A stretch of DNA of 64,000 nt from Sclerotinia nivalis (Eukaryota; Ascomycota; Leotiomycetes; Helotiales; Sclerotiniaceae). Positions 10,129 through 23,390 of this stretch are shown piece after piece (the first letter of the stretch is position 1; each line of letters opens with the position of its first letter). Made by a program: the position numbers and the translations under genes. The notes under the pieces were generated by a model. The model ran no database searches and had not been told where the DNA came from. It saw nothing but the letters and a program-made list of their open reading frames with translations. The stretch lies in the NCBI GenBank assembly GCA_029531795.1, contig JAPEIS010000010.1:372001-436000 (forward strand), written 5' to 3'.

Positions 10129-12634
10129 TTTATGGCTACTGGCGTACATTGTTGGCGTATGGTATAATTTATATACATCTAATGCATATCGGATCACTAC
10201 ACGCAATATTTATCGCCATTAGTTAGCTTTGTCTTTTAGAATCTACGCATTGGAGAAAGACAAATTGGGGTTTAAGCGCATATGCGTAAGACGGAAAATG
10301 GAGATGCATAAGATGCAGGATAGCCCGGAATCTAAGTGAGCATTGGGTGAGGAGTAAGAGCCATGTTCTCTCTTCATTTATCGGGCGGCATATTGGCACT
10401 CCTTGCTGCACTATGCACAGGGAAGAGTGAGGGGCGAGGCAAAACTGGTGGTGTATATGTGTGGGTATCATAAGGGTGCGGATGAGCTTCCAGATTCACG
10501 TTCTTGGTGTATATGTATATGTATATTGAGGAGTATATATATCACATCATACAAGTAAAGCAGAAGTATACCCAAAGGGCATTCCGATGGATATTAGCAT
10601 GGCTAGTAGAGCTTTTTACGGTAACGGTAACTGTAAGCGCATACTAGGTATGTAACCTGGTGACCTTATCCCCAAGGGAATCTTGAATCGTGATTCTTCT
10701 TACCTTACCTTAACTTATCATGTTGTAGGGTGTGCATGATACTGTGACTGTGATTGACTAACTATATGTAAGTACCTCCTTCTATCGATAATCTAATGCG
10801 GAAATGTAGCTAAATGGTGCATGCGCATATATATGCTAGGTAGCAATACAACGTCACTGTCAAGGCAGATTTTATCTGGATAGATAACCCGTATTACGGA
10901 GCGTGAAAATAGCGCAGTGCAGCGCAGCCTCATTTCTTGTGTAGTAGTAGATCTCCATAGTAATCGGGCGCAAGGTTAATGCTGCAGCTTATTGCTCCCC
11001 TTGTCTCGCTCCGGGGCTTAGTGTGTGTGCATGTATTTGGTTCTTTCATAGATTGCGGAGTATACTGATAGATAGAGATAGATAGTGTTTGTCGTTCGGT
11101 CTTTTGTATTGGAGATGTATTTAGAAAATGAGTCTTATTAAAGTTAGTAATTAATAACTATAGTAATAATTAAGTACGGCTTATTCATAATATTAATTCA
11201 TAATTCATGTATCTATCTATCTATATATCTCATCGTATCGTATATCCTATTCCTATTCCTATTCTATACTAGATATCTCATATAGAGAGAAAAGAAAAGT
11301 ACTTCCATTGACATTCTAGTCGCAGTACTTCCTCACTTAACCATTTCTGCATGCACAACAAGCGAGGTTTAGGTCTAGGTTCTCGGTGAGCTCGTTCAGA
11401 AAGTCAGGCAGGGGTCTATCTACCGGATAATATAATGTACGGAGTAGACTAGCCAAGCAGGGCCGGATAAGGCTGGGGGTTATGCGGCTCTCATACTTTA
11501 TAGATCTTTTCTCTAGATATTCACTACCCCTGCCTACCTTAGGTAAATAGTAAATATCCATGACGAGAATGAGAATGAAAATCATAAGTTTTCTACTTTG
11601 ATGATTTAATTCAATTTAATCCCATCCATAGTTTTCAAATTCATAAGAGGTTCTAGATAGAGCCTTCCTAGTGGAGTAGTTTTTCAACATATGAATATAG
11701 AAATATCTCTATAGGTTATCTACGAGTAACTGTAGATGAATTACCCATACATTCATTATAATACAATACCAATACCAAAGCAAACAAAAATACACAGCCT
11801 CCTCCAAATCACATACAGATCAATTAATATCCAATACCTGTACCCCTATCTCTATCACATCAAGCCATTTCCATTTCCATTACCATTACTTACATACCCC
11901 TCTCATCCGATTCGATTCGTACTACATAACACAACACAACACCAAACACAAAACCAGCCCCTTAATTTCAACCAGAGATTTCCATCTTTTACTAAAAGGT
12001 AGGTTATCTTAACATGCCATACATATCATACCAATCATATCATACCAATCATATCATACCAATCATATCATACCAATCATATCATACATATCAATCATAT
12101 CATGTTGTGTTCCCCTAGACAGCAGCCCAGTACGAATAGCCAAGCCGAAACGAATTTGCGAAATGAAAGCACATATGTGCCAATAGTGTGTACTCCGTAT
12201 GATAGCATTACTCACCCATTCAGTTGGTTCATTGATCGCTATGCTATTGGTGTATTTCTTGCCATACTTTTATTTTCTTCGTGCGTATAAATGCGGCTCA
12301 AAATGCCTAAAATAGAAAGATGGCAATCAAAAGGGCTTGAAGAAGATGGTTCAATTTATTGATCGCAATGTAAGCATTGTATTAGTTATGTGGTATTTGA
12401 GTACATGTTAAGCTTGACACTCGGCCTTTTATCCGTCAATTCCTACTCCCATGCCCCAATTCCGAAAGCCTCGGTCTGTTACTGACCATGCCATTGTTTC
12501 AGTAAACAATGCTACCTGTGTCACTTCACTGTCTATATCCGCAGTTCAAAAGGATCCTCGAGTATATTATGATGATTCAAAAAATTTGCCATGTAAGGGT
12601 ATTGATAAGAGTTATTGTTCTCAGACTTATGGTT
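10129..12634. other. Convergent gene-free region with simple repeats
   Basis: A 2.5-kb AT-rich gap between the 3' ends of the F-box and RVS167-like genes. It holds short tandem repeats (GATA runs near 11065-11090, CTAT runs near 11210-11230, TATTCC near 11248-11262, and the 14-bp array at 12022-12103). ORFs at 11736-12002 and 12451-12642 follow base-composition bias and I do not call them genes. Confidence 0.5.
12022..12103. repeat. Tandem repeat, 14-bp unit
   Basis: Unit ATCATACCAATCAT is repeated nearly perfectly about five times, decaying at the right edge. Simple tandem array in the 3' flank of the RVS167-like gene. Confidence 0.85.
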
Positions 12635-14075
12635 TTAATTGACTTTGACATAGTTTCCTGAATATTGGGTTAGTTCGACAAATGAAGATTGCGAGTGATG
12701 CAGGAAATACTTACCAGGAAATTGTCCTTGTTTTCCATGAATCTTTCCAATCCACCATTCATTCTCATTACCCGTTCTCGTCACGATCTCAATAATCTCT
12801 CCCGCACTGAAGCTCAGATCTCCCTCAGCTTGTGCCTCATAATCATACAATGCGGTAGCAGTCTCCGCAGCTGGTGCTCCACTGAGCCTCGATGGCTTCG
12901 GCTTTGGGGGTGGAGGCGCCGCCTTTTTCGCTTTCGCAGCAGCTCCCCATGAACTACCCGTCGAGGCCGATCGCATCACGCTGTTCCCAGGATTGGTAGG
13001 AGATAACATAGAGGAGTAAGGTGGCGGTGGCTTCTCCGATGATGAAAAGTCAGTGGATGCGCGACGATTTGGAGTAGTAGTCAGTGCTGTAGATGTAGAT
13101 GATGGCTTATTTTCAATAGCAAGACGGTTAGGTCCGCCGAGAGCAAGAGGTTTTGGTGGACGTTTGGCACCTGTCGTCTTAAACTTCACAATGGAAAGCG
13201 CTTCTGCCCGGTCTCGGATATCGCCTCGTTTTGCCTCGAAACCTTCTTCGATATCAAGTTGAAGATTAAAATATCCAATATCACATCCTTGCATCCTCTC
13301 GTGTAGGGTATAAAAGACGTTAAGTTGCATGTAGTAAAACGACTGGAACAAAGGTCGGATGAACTCGCGCTCCAAAGTGAAGAGTTTAGGTAACTCGTCC
13401 TTCAAAAGATCGTTATAATAATTGAACTCTTGAGTTGCTTGTTCAACATCATTCTCTGCCTTATACATGGCTTTCTCATCCTTCAGACTCTTCTCCTTCT
13501 TGTCTTGCAGTTTCTTAAGTGTGGCTCGATGTCTATCATAATCCAATTGCTTGTGTTGACGTTTAAGCGCGGTCTTCCTTATCACCTTAATGATCTCTAA
13601 TAATTCGTCCGCAGGTCGAATAACTCTGGTTTCAATCATCTCTAGCTCTGGTTGTAAAGTTGCCAAGAGATCCTTGCAAATTTCTTCGTATTCTTCACAC
13701 GCCCTGATTCCCTCTGGATTCCCTTCTTGAACCAGGGAATCCGGATCCGACACCCTTCCAGAGATTGGTTTGTAAATTTCGGCGATCGCTTTAGAGAATT
13801 CGATCTGATGGTTCATCATGCCATTAATAGCTTCAAAGTATTTCTTACTCTCATCGTGCAGTTTTTTCGTCTCGCTTTCCAGCTCCTGGAATCGCCGTTC
13901 CGCGTCAATATAGACGGCATCTTTCGTTTGCTCACCTAAATTGAACTTGGCTTTGAACGTTTGAGGCGCCTGTTACCCAGTCAGTCAAATGTTGCAATAA
14001 ACCCCGCCCTCCCGCTTGATGACCTCCATTGCTACTTACTCTGACCAGGGACTTCTGAAAGCCCTTGAAGGACAT
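12635..14075 (-). CDS. rvs167: BAR and SH3 domain protein, Rvs167/amphiphysin type, 437 aa
   Basis: Three exons: 14075-14040, 13969-12715 and 12657-12635. The first exon gives MSFKGFQKSLVR, joined at a phase-0 intron to APQTFKAKFNLGEQTKDAVY. The last intron (12714-12658, 57 nt) has no in-frame stop, so it would be read through without splicing; removing it gives the expected SH3 end GQFPGNYVKVN. The BAR domain covers about residues 5-250, with long coiled-coil helices (RHRATLKKLQDKKEKSLKDE). A Pro/Ser-rich linker follows (about 255-370, PPPPYSS and PPPPKPKP). The SH3 domain is at about 378-437, with ALYDYEAQAEGDLSF and the EWWIGK tryptophans. Family knowledge: dimerises with an Rvs161-type BAR protein at endocytic sites and cortical actin patches to help membrane scission. 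Confidence 0.95.
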
Positions 14076-15029
14076 CTCCCAACCTTGACTTTAGATAACC
14101 AGAAAATGCCCAGTGTAAGGTATTTGAATTCGATATTAGAAGCTTTCTTCGCAGGAGGTTGTATGTGTATTGTGATCGTCGTAATGGCCAAAGAAAATGG
14201 TTGCCTCTCGTGGTATTTCAGGGTTGTTTTCCGTAGGACAGACGATGACGAAGGAGTGGCTGAGCAGATCTGTTCACGTCCCTTTCAGCCCCGATAGGTT
14301 TATTGTAAATGGTAAGCAGGATTTTCAGCCGATAAAAGCTGATGAAGCTCGCAATGCGATGCAAGTAGGTCAAAAATATAATAAGTGAAGTATGTGAAGG
14401 TATTCCCAAGTTTAATATGCAGAAGGAAACTTGTTCTTGAGCGCATTCAAAATAGTCAAAAAGTTCATGAATGGAATTTATGGAATCGTCGGATCGTTTG
14501 CATCAACTCACATGGGTCCCTCAACAAGCATGGGCCTTATTGCCAGGCCAGGGTAAGACGGAACGCACAACTAAGTTAACTTATGAAGGTCATTTATGAT
14601 TATTATGAAAGAGACCTTGGTGAACTTGGTGAACCCGCCAACCCGCCACTTTGTACCTCCGCCGGTAGATTCATCCACCAAATTGAATATATTCTTAAAT
14701 TTTGATTGGTTAATTTGATGACAATAAACCGAAATCAAAGATTTACGGAGTAAGGCTTAAAAGAATGGTTGGAAATCCCTTTAATCCGATATCCGTTTCC
14801 GCTCTTTTCTACAAAAGACAGCCAATCATATTTCATGTTCTTTTCAATTCTCGGTGATTCGCAGGAAGCACGGAGTTATGACAAAGTCTAGTACAAAGAG
14901 AGTTTAGCTTTATTTTAATCCGTTAGAATTTCAAATTCGAAAGTCTCCAAATAAGAACGTCAATGATCCCTTCTGTGGAATTGCCTTCCACTTTGATATC
15001 ATCATATTTACTATCTACCATTCATAATA
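14076..15029. promoter_or_regulatory. Divergent intergenic region, RVS167-like / NFS1
   Basis: A 954-bp gap between two divergent starts. It includes one TACGGAGTA motif (14744-14752), a short direct repeat TTGGTGAAC near 14619-14636, and a CCAAT pentamer near 14823. Small ORFs at 14016-14579 overlap the first RVS167 exon and intron or lie upstream and look non-coding. Confidence 0.5.
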
Positions 15030-16832
15030 ATGGCGAGTTTAGCTTCAACATCGTTGAGGCAGGCCTCGCGCCTTTGCTTGAAGCAGTCGACCCCGCCTGT
15101 TGGACTGGTGAGGGGCTCTGCGTTTGCTCGGGTGGCGTCTATATCAAATCAAAAAGTATCAAGGAGGGGTTATGTTTCCGAGACGAAAAAAGACAGCGCC
15201 CAAGTTAATATTGATACTGCGATCCGATCAGAACAAAAGGCTTTCTTCAAAGAGACTGGCAAGCATGCTGAGGATCAATCAATATCAGGAACATCCGTAA
15301 ATGCTGATGCGACGATGAGTCCCATCGCTGGTAATTACCCCTCACATATATATTCTGGCACGTAAGGAAGCTTTAGCTAACATGTGTTTAGGTGTGCTTA
15401 AGCAAGCTACTGTCATGGACGAAGGCCAGAGGCCAATTTACTTAGATATGCAAGCTACTACACCATTGGACCCACGAGTATTGGATAAAATGTTACCCTT
15501 CTATACCGGTCTATACGGCAACCCACATTCGAGAACCCATCCTTATGGTTGGGAAGCTGACAGGGCGGTTGAAGAAGCAAGAGAACATATTGCTACGGTG
15601 ATTGGAGCTGATCCTAAAGAGATTATTTTCACTAGTGGAGCTACTGAGAGTAACAATATGAGTGTCAAAGGTGTAGCGAGGTTCTTTGGTAGAGCGGGGA
15701 AGAAGAAGCACATTATTACAACACAAACAGAGCACAAATGTGTACTGGATAGTTGTAGGCACTTGCAAGATGAAGGTTTCGATATTACATATCTGCCAGT
15801 GCAGCAAAACGGCTTAGTTGATATGGCACAACTCGAAGCTGCCATTCGACCCGAGACAGCCCTTGTCAGTATTATGGCAGTTAACAACGAGATCGGTGTC
15901 ATTCAACCACTCGAAGAAATAGGCAAGCTTTGCCGCTCGAAGAAGGTTTTCTTCCATACCGATGGTGCACAAGCTGTTGGAAAGATTCCTTTGGATGTCA
16001 ATGCGATGAACATTGATTTAATGTCAATTTCGTCTCATAAGATATATGGACCAAAGGGTATCGGTGCATGCTATGTGCGCAGACGACCCAGGGTTAGGCT
16101 TGAACCAATTATCAGTGGAGGTGGACAGGAGAGAGGTCTGAGAAGTGGTACTCTCGCACCTGCATTAGTGGTCGGCTTCGGTGAAGCTTGCCGGATTGCA
16201 AAGGAGGAAATGGATGTAAGTTCTAACATTTCTTCGCTATTTTTGATTACATGATGACCTGCTTTACATATGCATGGCTTTCCTAGTGACCTCCTTGCTT
16301 GCAAGTTGAGGCTTCTTTGACGACTCACAGTACCTTGTCTGATTTTGCTGCTCAAATATTTGAATTTATTTGAATATTGAAGTTGGGTTTCATGCTGACA
16401 ATACAATAGTATGACCATGCTCGTGTTAAGAAATTGTCCGACAGACTACTCAAAGGTCTTCTCGCCATGGAGCATACCACTCAAAATGGCGACCCAGATC
16501 ATTTCTATCCAGGATGTGTAAACGTCTCTTTTGCCTACGTTGAGGGAGAATCGCTTTTGATGGCATTGAAGGATATTGCGCTATCATCCGGAAGTGCTTG
16601 TACTTCTGCTTCACTCGAACCCAGTTATGTTCTCCGGGCACTTGGTAGCAGTGATGAGAGTGCACACAGCAGTATCAGATTTGGTATTGGGCGTTTCACA
16701 ACTGAGGCTGAGATTGATTACGTCCTGCAAGCAGTTGAAAAGAGAGTCACATTCTTACGAGAGTTGAGTCCTCTTTGGGAGCTCGTACAGGAAGGTATTG
16801 CATTGGACAGTATTGAGTGGAGTCAGCATTAG
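15030..16832 (+). CDS. nfs1: Mitochondrial cysteine desulfurase Nfs1, 515 aa
   Basis: Three exons: 15030-15330, 15392-16215 and 16410-16832, with introns of 61 and 194 nt. The N-terminal 40 residues are Arg/Ser-rich without acidic residues, a mitochondrial presequence ([11 protein letters not shown] follows). The desulfurase core starts at [20 protein letters not shown]. The PLP-binding Lys317 sits in [10 protein letters not shown], and Cys439 in [19 protein letters not shown] is the persulfide-forming catalytic cysteine. Both key residues are present. The C-terminal helix ends [19 protein letters not shown], typical of eukaryotic Nfs1. Family knowledge: it converts cysteine to alanine and passes sulfur to the Isu scaffold for Fe-S clusters, with Isd11 and frataxin as partners; it also supplies sulfur for tRNA thiolation. 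An essential housekeeping gene in fungi. Confidence 0.97.
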
Positions 16833-17448
16833 ATTGCTGCTAAGAATCAAATGAAATATGGCGGGGCATTGGCGTTTTGTGATATCCCTTCAGCGGGTCG
16901 GAGGCTTTTTGCGGGTGTACAATAGTGATGATTGGACGAACATAGTACCCTATGTATACTCACTAAATGATAATGAATGCAAACAATAGCATATCAAATG
17001 AAGCACATCTCACCCTTTGAGATACGTTCAGTGTTTTCCTGTCGGGTTGGATCATCTTGTGAACTATGTATTTGTTGCTACGGAATTAGGTGAGATAGGA
17101 CAAAATCATCACATTAATCACCCAGCTCAATTCCTTCCCCTCCCTTGCTCTAGGCATTTTAGCCGACACACCAACCCATTCATCTGCGCCCAAGTATATC
17201 CCCACATCTAACATCTCACCCCACCATAACCCCACTTTCCCTCTCCACCTGTTCTCTCTCTCCAAAAATCTTCTTTGCCTTTGTCCAAAAAAAAAAAAAA
17301 AAACCAACTCCCCTCCTTCCTTCCTTCTCTCATTTCTCCTCCCTCGCTCGATAAGTAAATAGGTAAATAAATACAGAATCTCAAAAGTATATATATAACG
17401 CTAATCCTTACGAACCCCGGCCCCTCCACCCCAAAAATAAAGACGCAG
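16833..17448. other. Intergenic region downstream of NFS1
   Basis: About 600 bp of 3' flank. It contains a long A-run at 17288-17302 and C/T-rich sequence on the + strand. No gene is visible. Confidence 0.45.
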
Positions 17449-17455
17449 AAAAAAA
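17449..17455 (-). terminator. Pol III T-run downstream of tRNA-Pro
   Basis: Seven consecutive A on the + strand (T on the transcribed sense) start 11 bases past the mature 3' end of the tRNA on the minus strand. This is the usual RNA polymerase III stop signal. Confidence 0.65.
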
Positions 17456-17465
17456 CTTTTTTTTA

Positions 17466-17552
17466 GGGCCTAATCCGGGATCGAACCGGAGACCTCTTAC
17501 ATTTTAGATTGGGGGACCCAAAGCAAGAATTCTACCACTGAACTATCAGGCC
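17466..17552 (-). tRNA. tRNA-Pro (anticodon UGG) with 15-nt intron
   Basis: The cloverleaf folds by hand. Acceptor GGCCTGA pairs with TTAGGCC (one G-U). The D stem is GTTC/GAAT, the anticodon stem CTTGC/GTAAG, and the T stem TCCGG/CCGGA with loop TTCGATC. The loop reads TTTGGG, then intron, then T, so the anticodon is TGG. The 15-nt intron sits at the canonical place after nucleotide 37, and its CCCCCA can pair with the anticodon-loop TGGG, as pre-tRNA introns often do. Internal promoter boxes are intact (A box around TAGTTCAGTGG, B box GGTTCGATCCC). The discriminator base is C at 17466. Confidence 0.95.
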
Positions 17553-17911
17553 TATTGGTTGTGTTTGTTGCGTTTGATGGTGTAGACGTGTTAGTTTGTT
17601 TTATATTGTAGATTTGTGCTGCGTGGAGTAATTTGTACGACAAGCTGTGGTGGGCCTTGCGTGTGTTAAGAACTTAGGTAATCTTACCTAATAATAATTT
17701 TGTGAATATCGAAAGGATATTTCACTAGGTATGCTTATATTGATTGATTGATTAAATTAACGTCTACACTGAATCTAAGACTATCTAAGATGGCTAGAAA
17801 CTCTTGCGAACTCCTAACAGATAATACCGACCCTTAGGGATGCAAGGTTCGGATCTGGTGTTACGTCGAGACTTCACAGGCTTGGCATCATATGACAGGA
17901 AGTCACGTGGA

Positions 17912-17967
17912 GGAGCGAGGGAGCGAAGGAGCGAGCCTTGGCCTTCGCTCCTCAGCTCCATCGCTCC
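17912..17967. repeat. Imperfect inverted repeat of GGAGCGA units
   Basis: The left arm 17912-17937 and right arm 17940-17967 are inverted copies with a few mismatches, each built from several GGAGCGA-like heptamers. The arms are almost contiguous, so a long hairpin is possible. Confidence 0.7.
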
Positions 17968-20900
17968 AGAACAGAGATTACACAGAATACGAAGGTCTAT
18001 ATAATCAGGATGGATTTCCTTATTGTAGAGCTTCGTGCTCAAGATCAATCATTTAGTATACTCTACTATTAGTTACGAATTGCAAAAATTGTTACAGTTA
18101 CTTGAATCCCTGCTTGACGCCTAGTTATAAACCATCTCGAGAGCCTAGAACACTTCCACGTGATCTAGACGGCAAACCTCGTAACATCTGGGTTGTCGAA
18201 TATTATTTATCTATCCTCCACTTGCCTTCCATTTAAAGAACTTCTTGAACTTCTACTCATGGAGCGCGCTCTTTGATACGAAGTATAGATGTGGAGGTGA
18301 AGAGGATTATTCTTGGGGTGGGATCCGGATAGATTCTCGGTGATGAATATAGGATGGAGAGAGACGTAAAGAAAACTACGTACGCCTTAAGTAATGCCTC
18401 CTATTTATAATCATCGTCATCATCATTATTCCGGAAATATCGTCCTACTTGGGAATGAACTTGCTATCGCTTGCGGTGTTGCTGTTCATCATCGCTAATG
18501 GACTTGATGCCATGCTTGAGAGTACGGCATTTGTAGAACAGAAGAAAGTCTTTTTCTGTCTATATGAAGCATGATATACTCGAGTATACAAGTTCAAAGT
18601 ATATGGCTCCTATTTTAATACCTACGAGCTCAAAGTCGTTTGTTACTTGTGAAGGAAATCAAAAGTCTTCGATAGGCCACAATACAGTGTTCTGGAACAA
18701 AGCTAGGGGTAGTACCCGGCCAGCTGTCTGATAATTGGTGGCAGTTGGCAGTCAATGTGTTCCGCTGGAAATATATTTGACATAATCTGAGTCTTTCCTG
18801 TGGGCCATTGCGATAATTATTTGGGGGAATACCATCAATCTCAGTTGAGCCATGATTGATGAGAGTACCTAGTAACTGAAGGTGAGTTCGTCATATGAAA
18901 ATCTCAAATTCTTATGTCTTTTTAAGCTTCATTTGAATCAAAGACTTTGTTATATTCCTTTTGATTGTGTATTGCATCTTCGGCCTGATTACCGGAGACC
19001 AGGTATTGGGAAATGAGGATTTCTGTTTCTGAGGAAGGAGGAACCAAAGGGGTTATTAATTACCTGATGAAAAGTTTCTATTAAGATTCAGGCCTCGTGA
19101 GTCTAGATGTGGAAATTTGACCCTCATGTATCGATTCTTGTGAACCAATGTAATACTGTTTTTGTCTGTTTTAAGCTATTTTGACCTAAATACTATGTCT
19201 TACTATGTTTTCGACGATCTTTCCTTCCAGAACTCTCCCAATTCCTCTCTCAGAGTGGGCTTTCCCGTCTCAAGCGATTACAACCTATAAGTAAGACTTC
19301 TATGACAAACGTTTTGTCGATTTTCAATTGCTATCAAAAAATATCTTATTACAATGATATCACGTTGCTATGCCCGGATTGCTATACTGCTTTATTCACC
19401 TATCATCCATCGCATCATGCTCAATCACATTGCTATGCTCGACTTCAAAATAGGTCTGAATGCATTTGGAACTATTTTTCCTAGCTAGCTGGCTAGCTCT
19501 TAAGCGTCGTTAACTTGAACTCCGAATTTATAACAAGAGCCTGTTGTCCTGCAAGCAAAACTTCATTTTTTCTCTCCTCATTTGTTTCATAAATTTTGTA
19601 CTGCGGATTTATGAGTACACGACTTTTTCTGGGATGATTTTCTCCAATATGACTCTCTTCAGCACAGGTATTTCTAGCTTTCCATGACATATATCTATCA
19701 TATCCAACCGGCCCAAAAGTATAGTATTCGATAAATCTCGTAATCACCGTTCCTGGTTTGTTCGAGCTGCTTTACATTAGATGATACAAATATATTGTAT
19801 AGGAAGAAAATAGCCTTGCCTCAGGCATTGCAATAAAGGTTTTTGATCAGCGCTACAGACTGCTTATTGTAGGTTTCGAGATGATGGTCTTTGAGCGATG
19901 GAAAATCAGTAATTGTTTCGGAAATGCAAAGGCTGCCCATTACCCTGTGGAAAGCAACCGGCGGATGCAGACTAGGGCTGAGGTTGTAAAGAGGCGCTCG
20001 GATATGGCTTTGGAGTGAACAACAATGTATCCTTAGAATAATAACGCTGATTCGAAGAGCATTCTCAGGTTGTTGAAGGACACAGAAGAATTTGAAGCAG
20101 AATCGTGCGGGGTCTGTTCCTGCTAACATCATCTTGCGCATACTGCACAAGGCGGTAAGTAATATTGTGCTTCGCAACCCCGCGAAGGTCAGTGGTCTGT
20201 GCTCGAGTAACCTTACTGCTGGTCTGCCACAATTTTGCGGATCTGTCCCAGCACAATTCTTTTGGGGAGTCTGGAGAAAGAGATTACCGCTATTCCCCCG
20301 CCGCTCTTAATTGACGCCCAGATTTACCTCCGCTTCGAATGGTAGGACTCAGTGCTGCATGCGAGTGCTCGTGATTGCTCAGTAGACAGCCCTTTTCTGT
20401 CGTCTTGGAGGATGCAGACACCCATTCGTATTCTTAGGGCTACCCAAGGATCGTACCTGATCAAAGGATGGTATGACTGAGTTCTTAGTTGAGCGAAGGT
20501 AGATGCTCCGGATAATTGAGGACCAAACGCCTTGCAGAATTCTTGTCACCATTCCCCGTTGAGGAAGTCGGTCAGTTTGAAAGAAACACTCGTCCCACGA
20601 ACGTAGAAGGTCGAACTTGTGATATCTTATGTAATTCAGCCCTATTTTAGACAATTCCCAGCTCAAAGTCTTCTTGATTCCTGCTTCAGACTTTACCTTA
20701 GCCTTCGCACGAGAGTTTATCATGGAGTGTGGGAAGTCTAGCAGAGCCCCGCGACCATCTGGTGCTGATGGTATCGGGTGACTAGTAAATGTATTTGGGA
20801 CTCTGTCGGAAATAGTTTGAGGTACGAGAGGAAGTCGTAGATCGGCGTTGGGCTCTTATACGATCTGATTCAATGCCATTTCTGTGCTTTAGAAGCCGTT

Positions 20901-22481
20901 CGAATTTGCGTGCAACAATCTGGATATGGTCGAGGATGTATCTTTTGTTAAATTGATCGATACGTTTGCTCGATTGAAGATCGGACGTTTACCACATTAT
21001 TGTGGCAGAAATAAAAATAGATGATATGTGGAATTTCAACTTCAAAGACTTGGGGTTCAGGAAGTGTTGTTCTGAAATTAATCTCCTCATCAGCAATGAG
21101 CATCCACTCCTTAAGACCAGAGTATGAAAATTGTTTATCTCCCTTAAGCTGTACTACAATCACTAGTTATCGAAGTTTTGGCGGGACTCGAAAGTACCAA
21201 AGATTGAAGGAACGTCTTGTTTGTAGTCAAGTTGCAGGCCGTTGCAAGGGATTTACTAATTGTCATTCTGATAGTTAAGGTAACAGAATCTGAATTCGAG
21301 AGGATTCAAGTGAAGGAACCATGCAACAAGTATGAGGATACGTATTTCATCTAACTTTGTGTGGTCAAATCAGGCTCATGTTGTTGCGAGCTGAGTGCCT
21401 GTCTCCAATGTCTTCCACATCTTATCACTGACGGCGAATTCGAGTGGCTGAATGTACTTGATACCCCGAGATCACGATCAAATTGGAATTTCCTGCATAT
21501 AGCGGTCCACTATCCTATTGCATATCGCCTACTATTTCGTCTTCGAAACTCGACAGGTGGATGTTTCTAGGATTGTGGGAATTTCGCTTTTGCACATGTT
21601 AGGCTTTTTTTTTCTCTCAACGTCGAAGCTGCTGAGGAGAATTACCTCGGGAGCTGTTGTCTGGTCACATTCAAGTTGACAACCAAGGGCTTCAAAATCT
21701 TTCTTAGAGCTTGTTTCTTTCAGTCTCGAATATGCCTTTGAGGGTCAAGGTTACCCGATTGCATTCATGACATTTTTTATACATATAACTATTAATCAAT
21801 CCGTTAGAAATATTGTATTATCAGCAATTGGTAAGACGTATAATTTACTCATCTTTTTATGCTCGAGGATTATCGCAATAGCAGAATCCCGTTGTTTTAT
21901 AAATATGACATTATGAAAGTGTTATGCAGATCGAATGCCCACATTCTCTGTCTCGTCTCCAATAATAACACATTGTATACAAATTTTACGAAGCAGATTC
22001 AATGATTTTTCACCAAGAGCGAGACTGTGTATCATTTATAGAATATAGGTAAAGATTTACTATAGGGTCAATTATGGATGGAGGCGTTGAAACTATTCTC
22101 AAAATAAACATCCGTGTCTAAATCAAACATTTTCGAAGATCCCCCTTGGCTGCATTTTGACCATCTTCAAAAAAGCACCATTCACCACTCAGAAATTGAC
22201 AACTCTAATGAATTTTCTATGGCAAGATGATAAGGGGTTCGCCGGGGAATGTTTCTGGGTGGTACTACCCAGGAGAGTGCCCAGCCCCGGAGAAAACAAA
22301 CTCGCTTCCAACAAAAAAAAGATCACATTCCTGGTCTTGATGGTGCGTTTGCAGATATTGCTTATCCGTCCTCGTCTCTCACCAGAGTGGAGTCTCAGCT
22401 TGTGCTCTAAGCTCGGCAGGTACATCCGCTTTCGACCACCCTAGTCTTAGATTTGCCGCCCCCCGCCTGGAATAGCAACCG

Positions 22482-22528
22482 ATCTCTCTTTCTCTCTCCC
22501 TCTTTCTCCCTCTTTCTCTCTCTCTTTC
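22482..22528. repeat. Polypyrimidine (CT) microsatellite
   Basis: Nearly pure C/T sequence made of TCTC, TTTC and TCCC steps, just upstream of the candidate pseudogene at 22.66 kb. Confidence 0.85.
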
Positions 22529-22662
22529 CATTTTTGCCGATGAAGCGATCAGAATTTCGACCCCATACTCCAGCTCGAATTGCTCAACAGCCTGCGAAGC
22601 TACTTCCGTGCTCTCTGTGCAAATCGTGAGGCAGTTCTGAGACGATACTTCGTCGATGTTAC

Positions 22663-23390
22663 ATGCCGCAGGCCCTTGATCTCCGTCACGCCAATGATCT
22701 CACTGTTAAAGACTGGAATCTCCTTATTGGGTGGAACCCTTATCTCCAAAAAGAACATCTGGGGAAGATGAATGATCAGAGACTGTATCTATGGAGAATG
22801 AAAACGTTCCTGTCGATCCAATTTGTCCCTGTTGAACAAGTTGAAGAAAGAATTACTGAATATTTCAACATCATGGGCTTAAGCTTCCCTGCGCTCACCG
22901 ATACACTATGTCAAATTGTTCGAGCACGATTTCCAAGTCTAGTAATGGCATCACTGGGGCACCACCACCTAGACAGCGACAAGACTATGATCGAGATATG
23001 TGTCACTGCGAAAGTATTTGTTCGAACGATGCCCCCCCCGGAATACGATGGTACAAATCTGCAGATCACAGATCTTTGTCCATTGACTCAATACGTTATT
23101 TCGATGGCCTAAGAAACGTGTGCAAGACGTCTTTCGACCCCATGAAACATTTTCGCACGATTTTCCGGCCACTCAAACATGTCTACTGCAAGAGAGATAT
23201 ATACTACCAGCAGCAGCGGTACCTTGCCAAATGTTGGAACAGATGGCAGCATCTCGCGCGCTGAATAGGCTACAGAGACTGAAGTTCGAGACCACCGGCT
23301 AGATACAGTGGGCATCTTAAAACAAGTCGCGACAATGGCCGGGTCGCAACAATTCCTGTGCAGATTCGATACAGAAGCAAAATCTTCTTA
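22663..23390 (+). pseudogene. Possible broken gene of unknown family
   Basis: A 149-codon ORF (22663-23112) reads like protein in its middle (DWNLLIGWNPYLQKEHLGKM, then QVEERITEYFNIMGLSFPAL). Protein-like text then continues in other frames (MLEQMAASRALNRLQRLKFE near 23,230-23,290, then LDTVGILKQVATMAGSQQFL to about 23,390). Frame changes without clear splice sites suggest a decayed gene, although missed introns are possible. No motif allows a family call. A C-rich segment near 23,010 (MCHCESICSND in one frame) faintly resembles parts of fungal transcription factors, too weakly to use. Confidence 0.3.

Noticed and set aside
11736..12002. 88-codon ORF
   Set aside because: Tyr/Ile/Pro/His-rich text from C/A/T-rich simple sequence; no coding signature.
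12022..12103. Possible CRISPR-like array
   Set aside because: A continuous 14-bp tandem repeat without spacers in a eukaryotic genome; it is a minisatellite.
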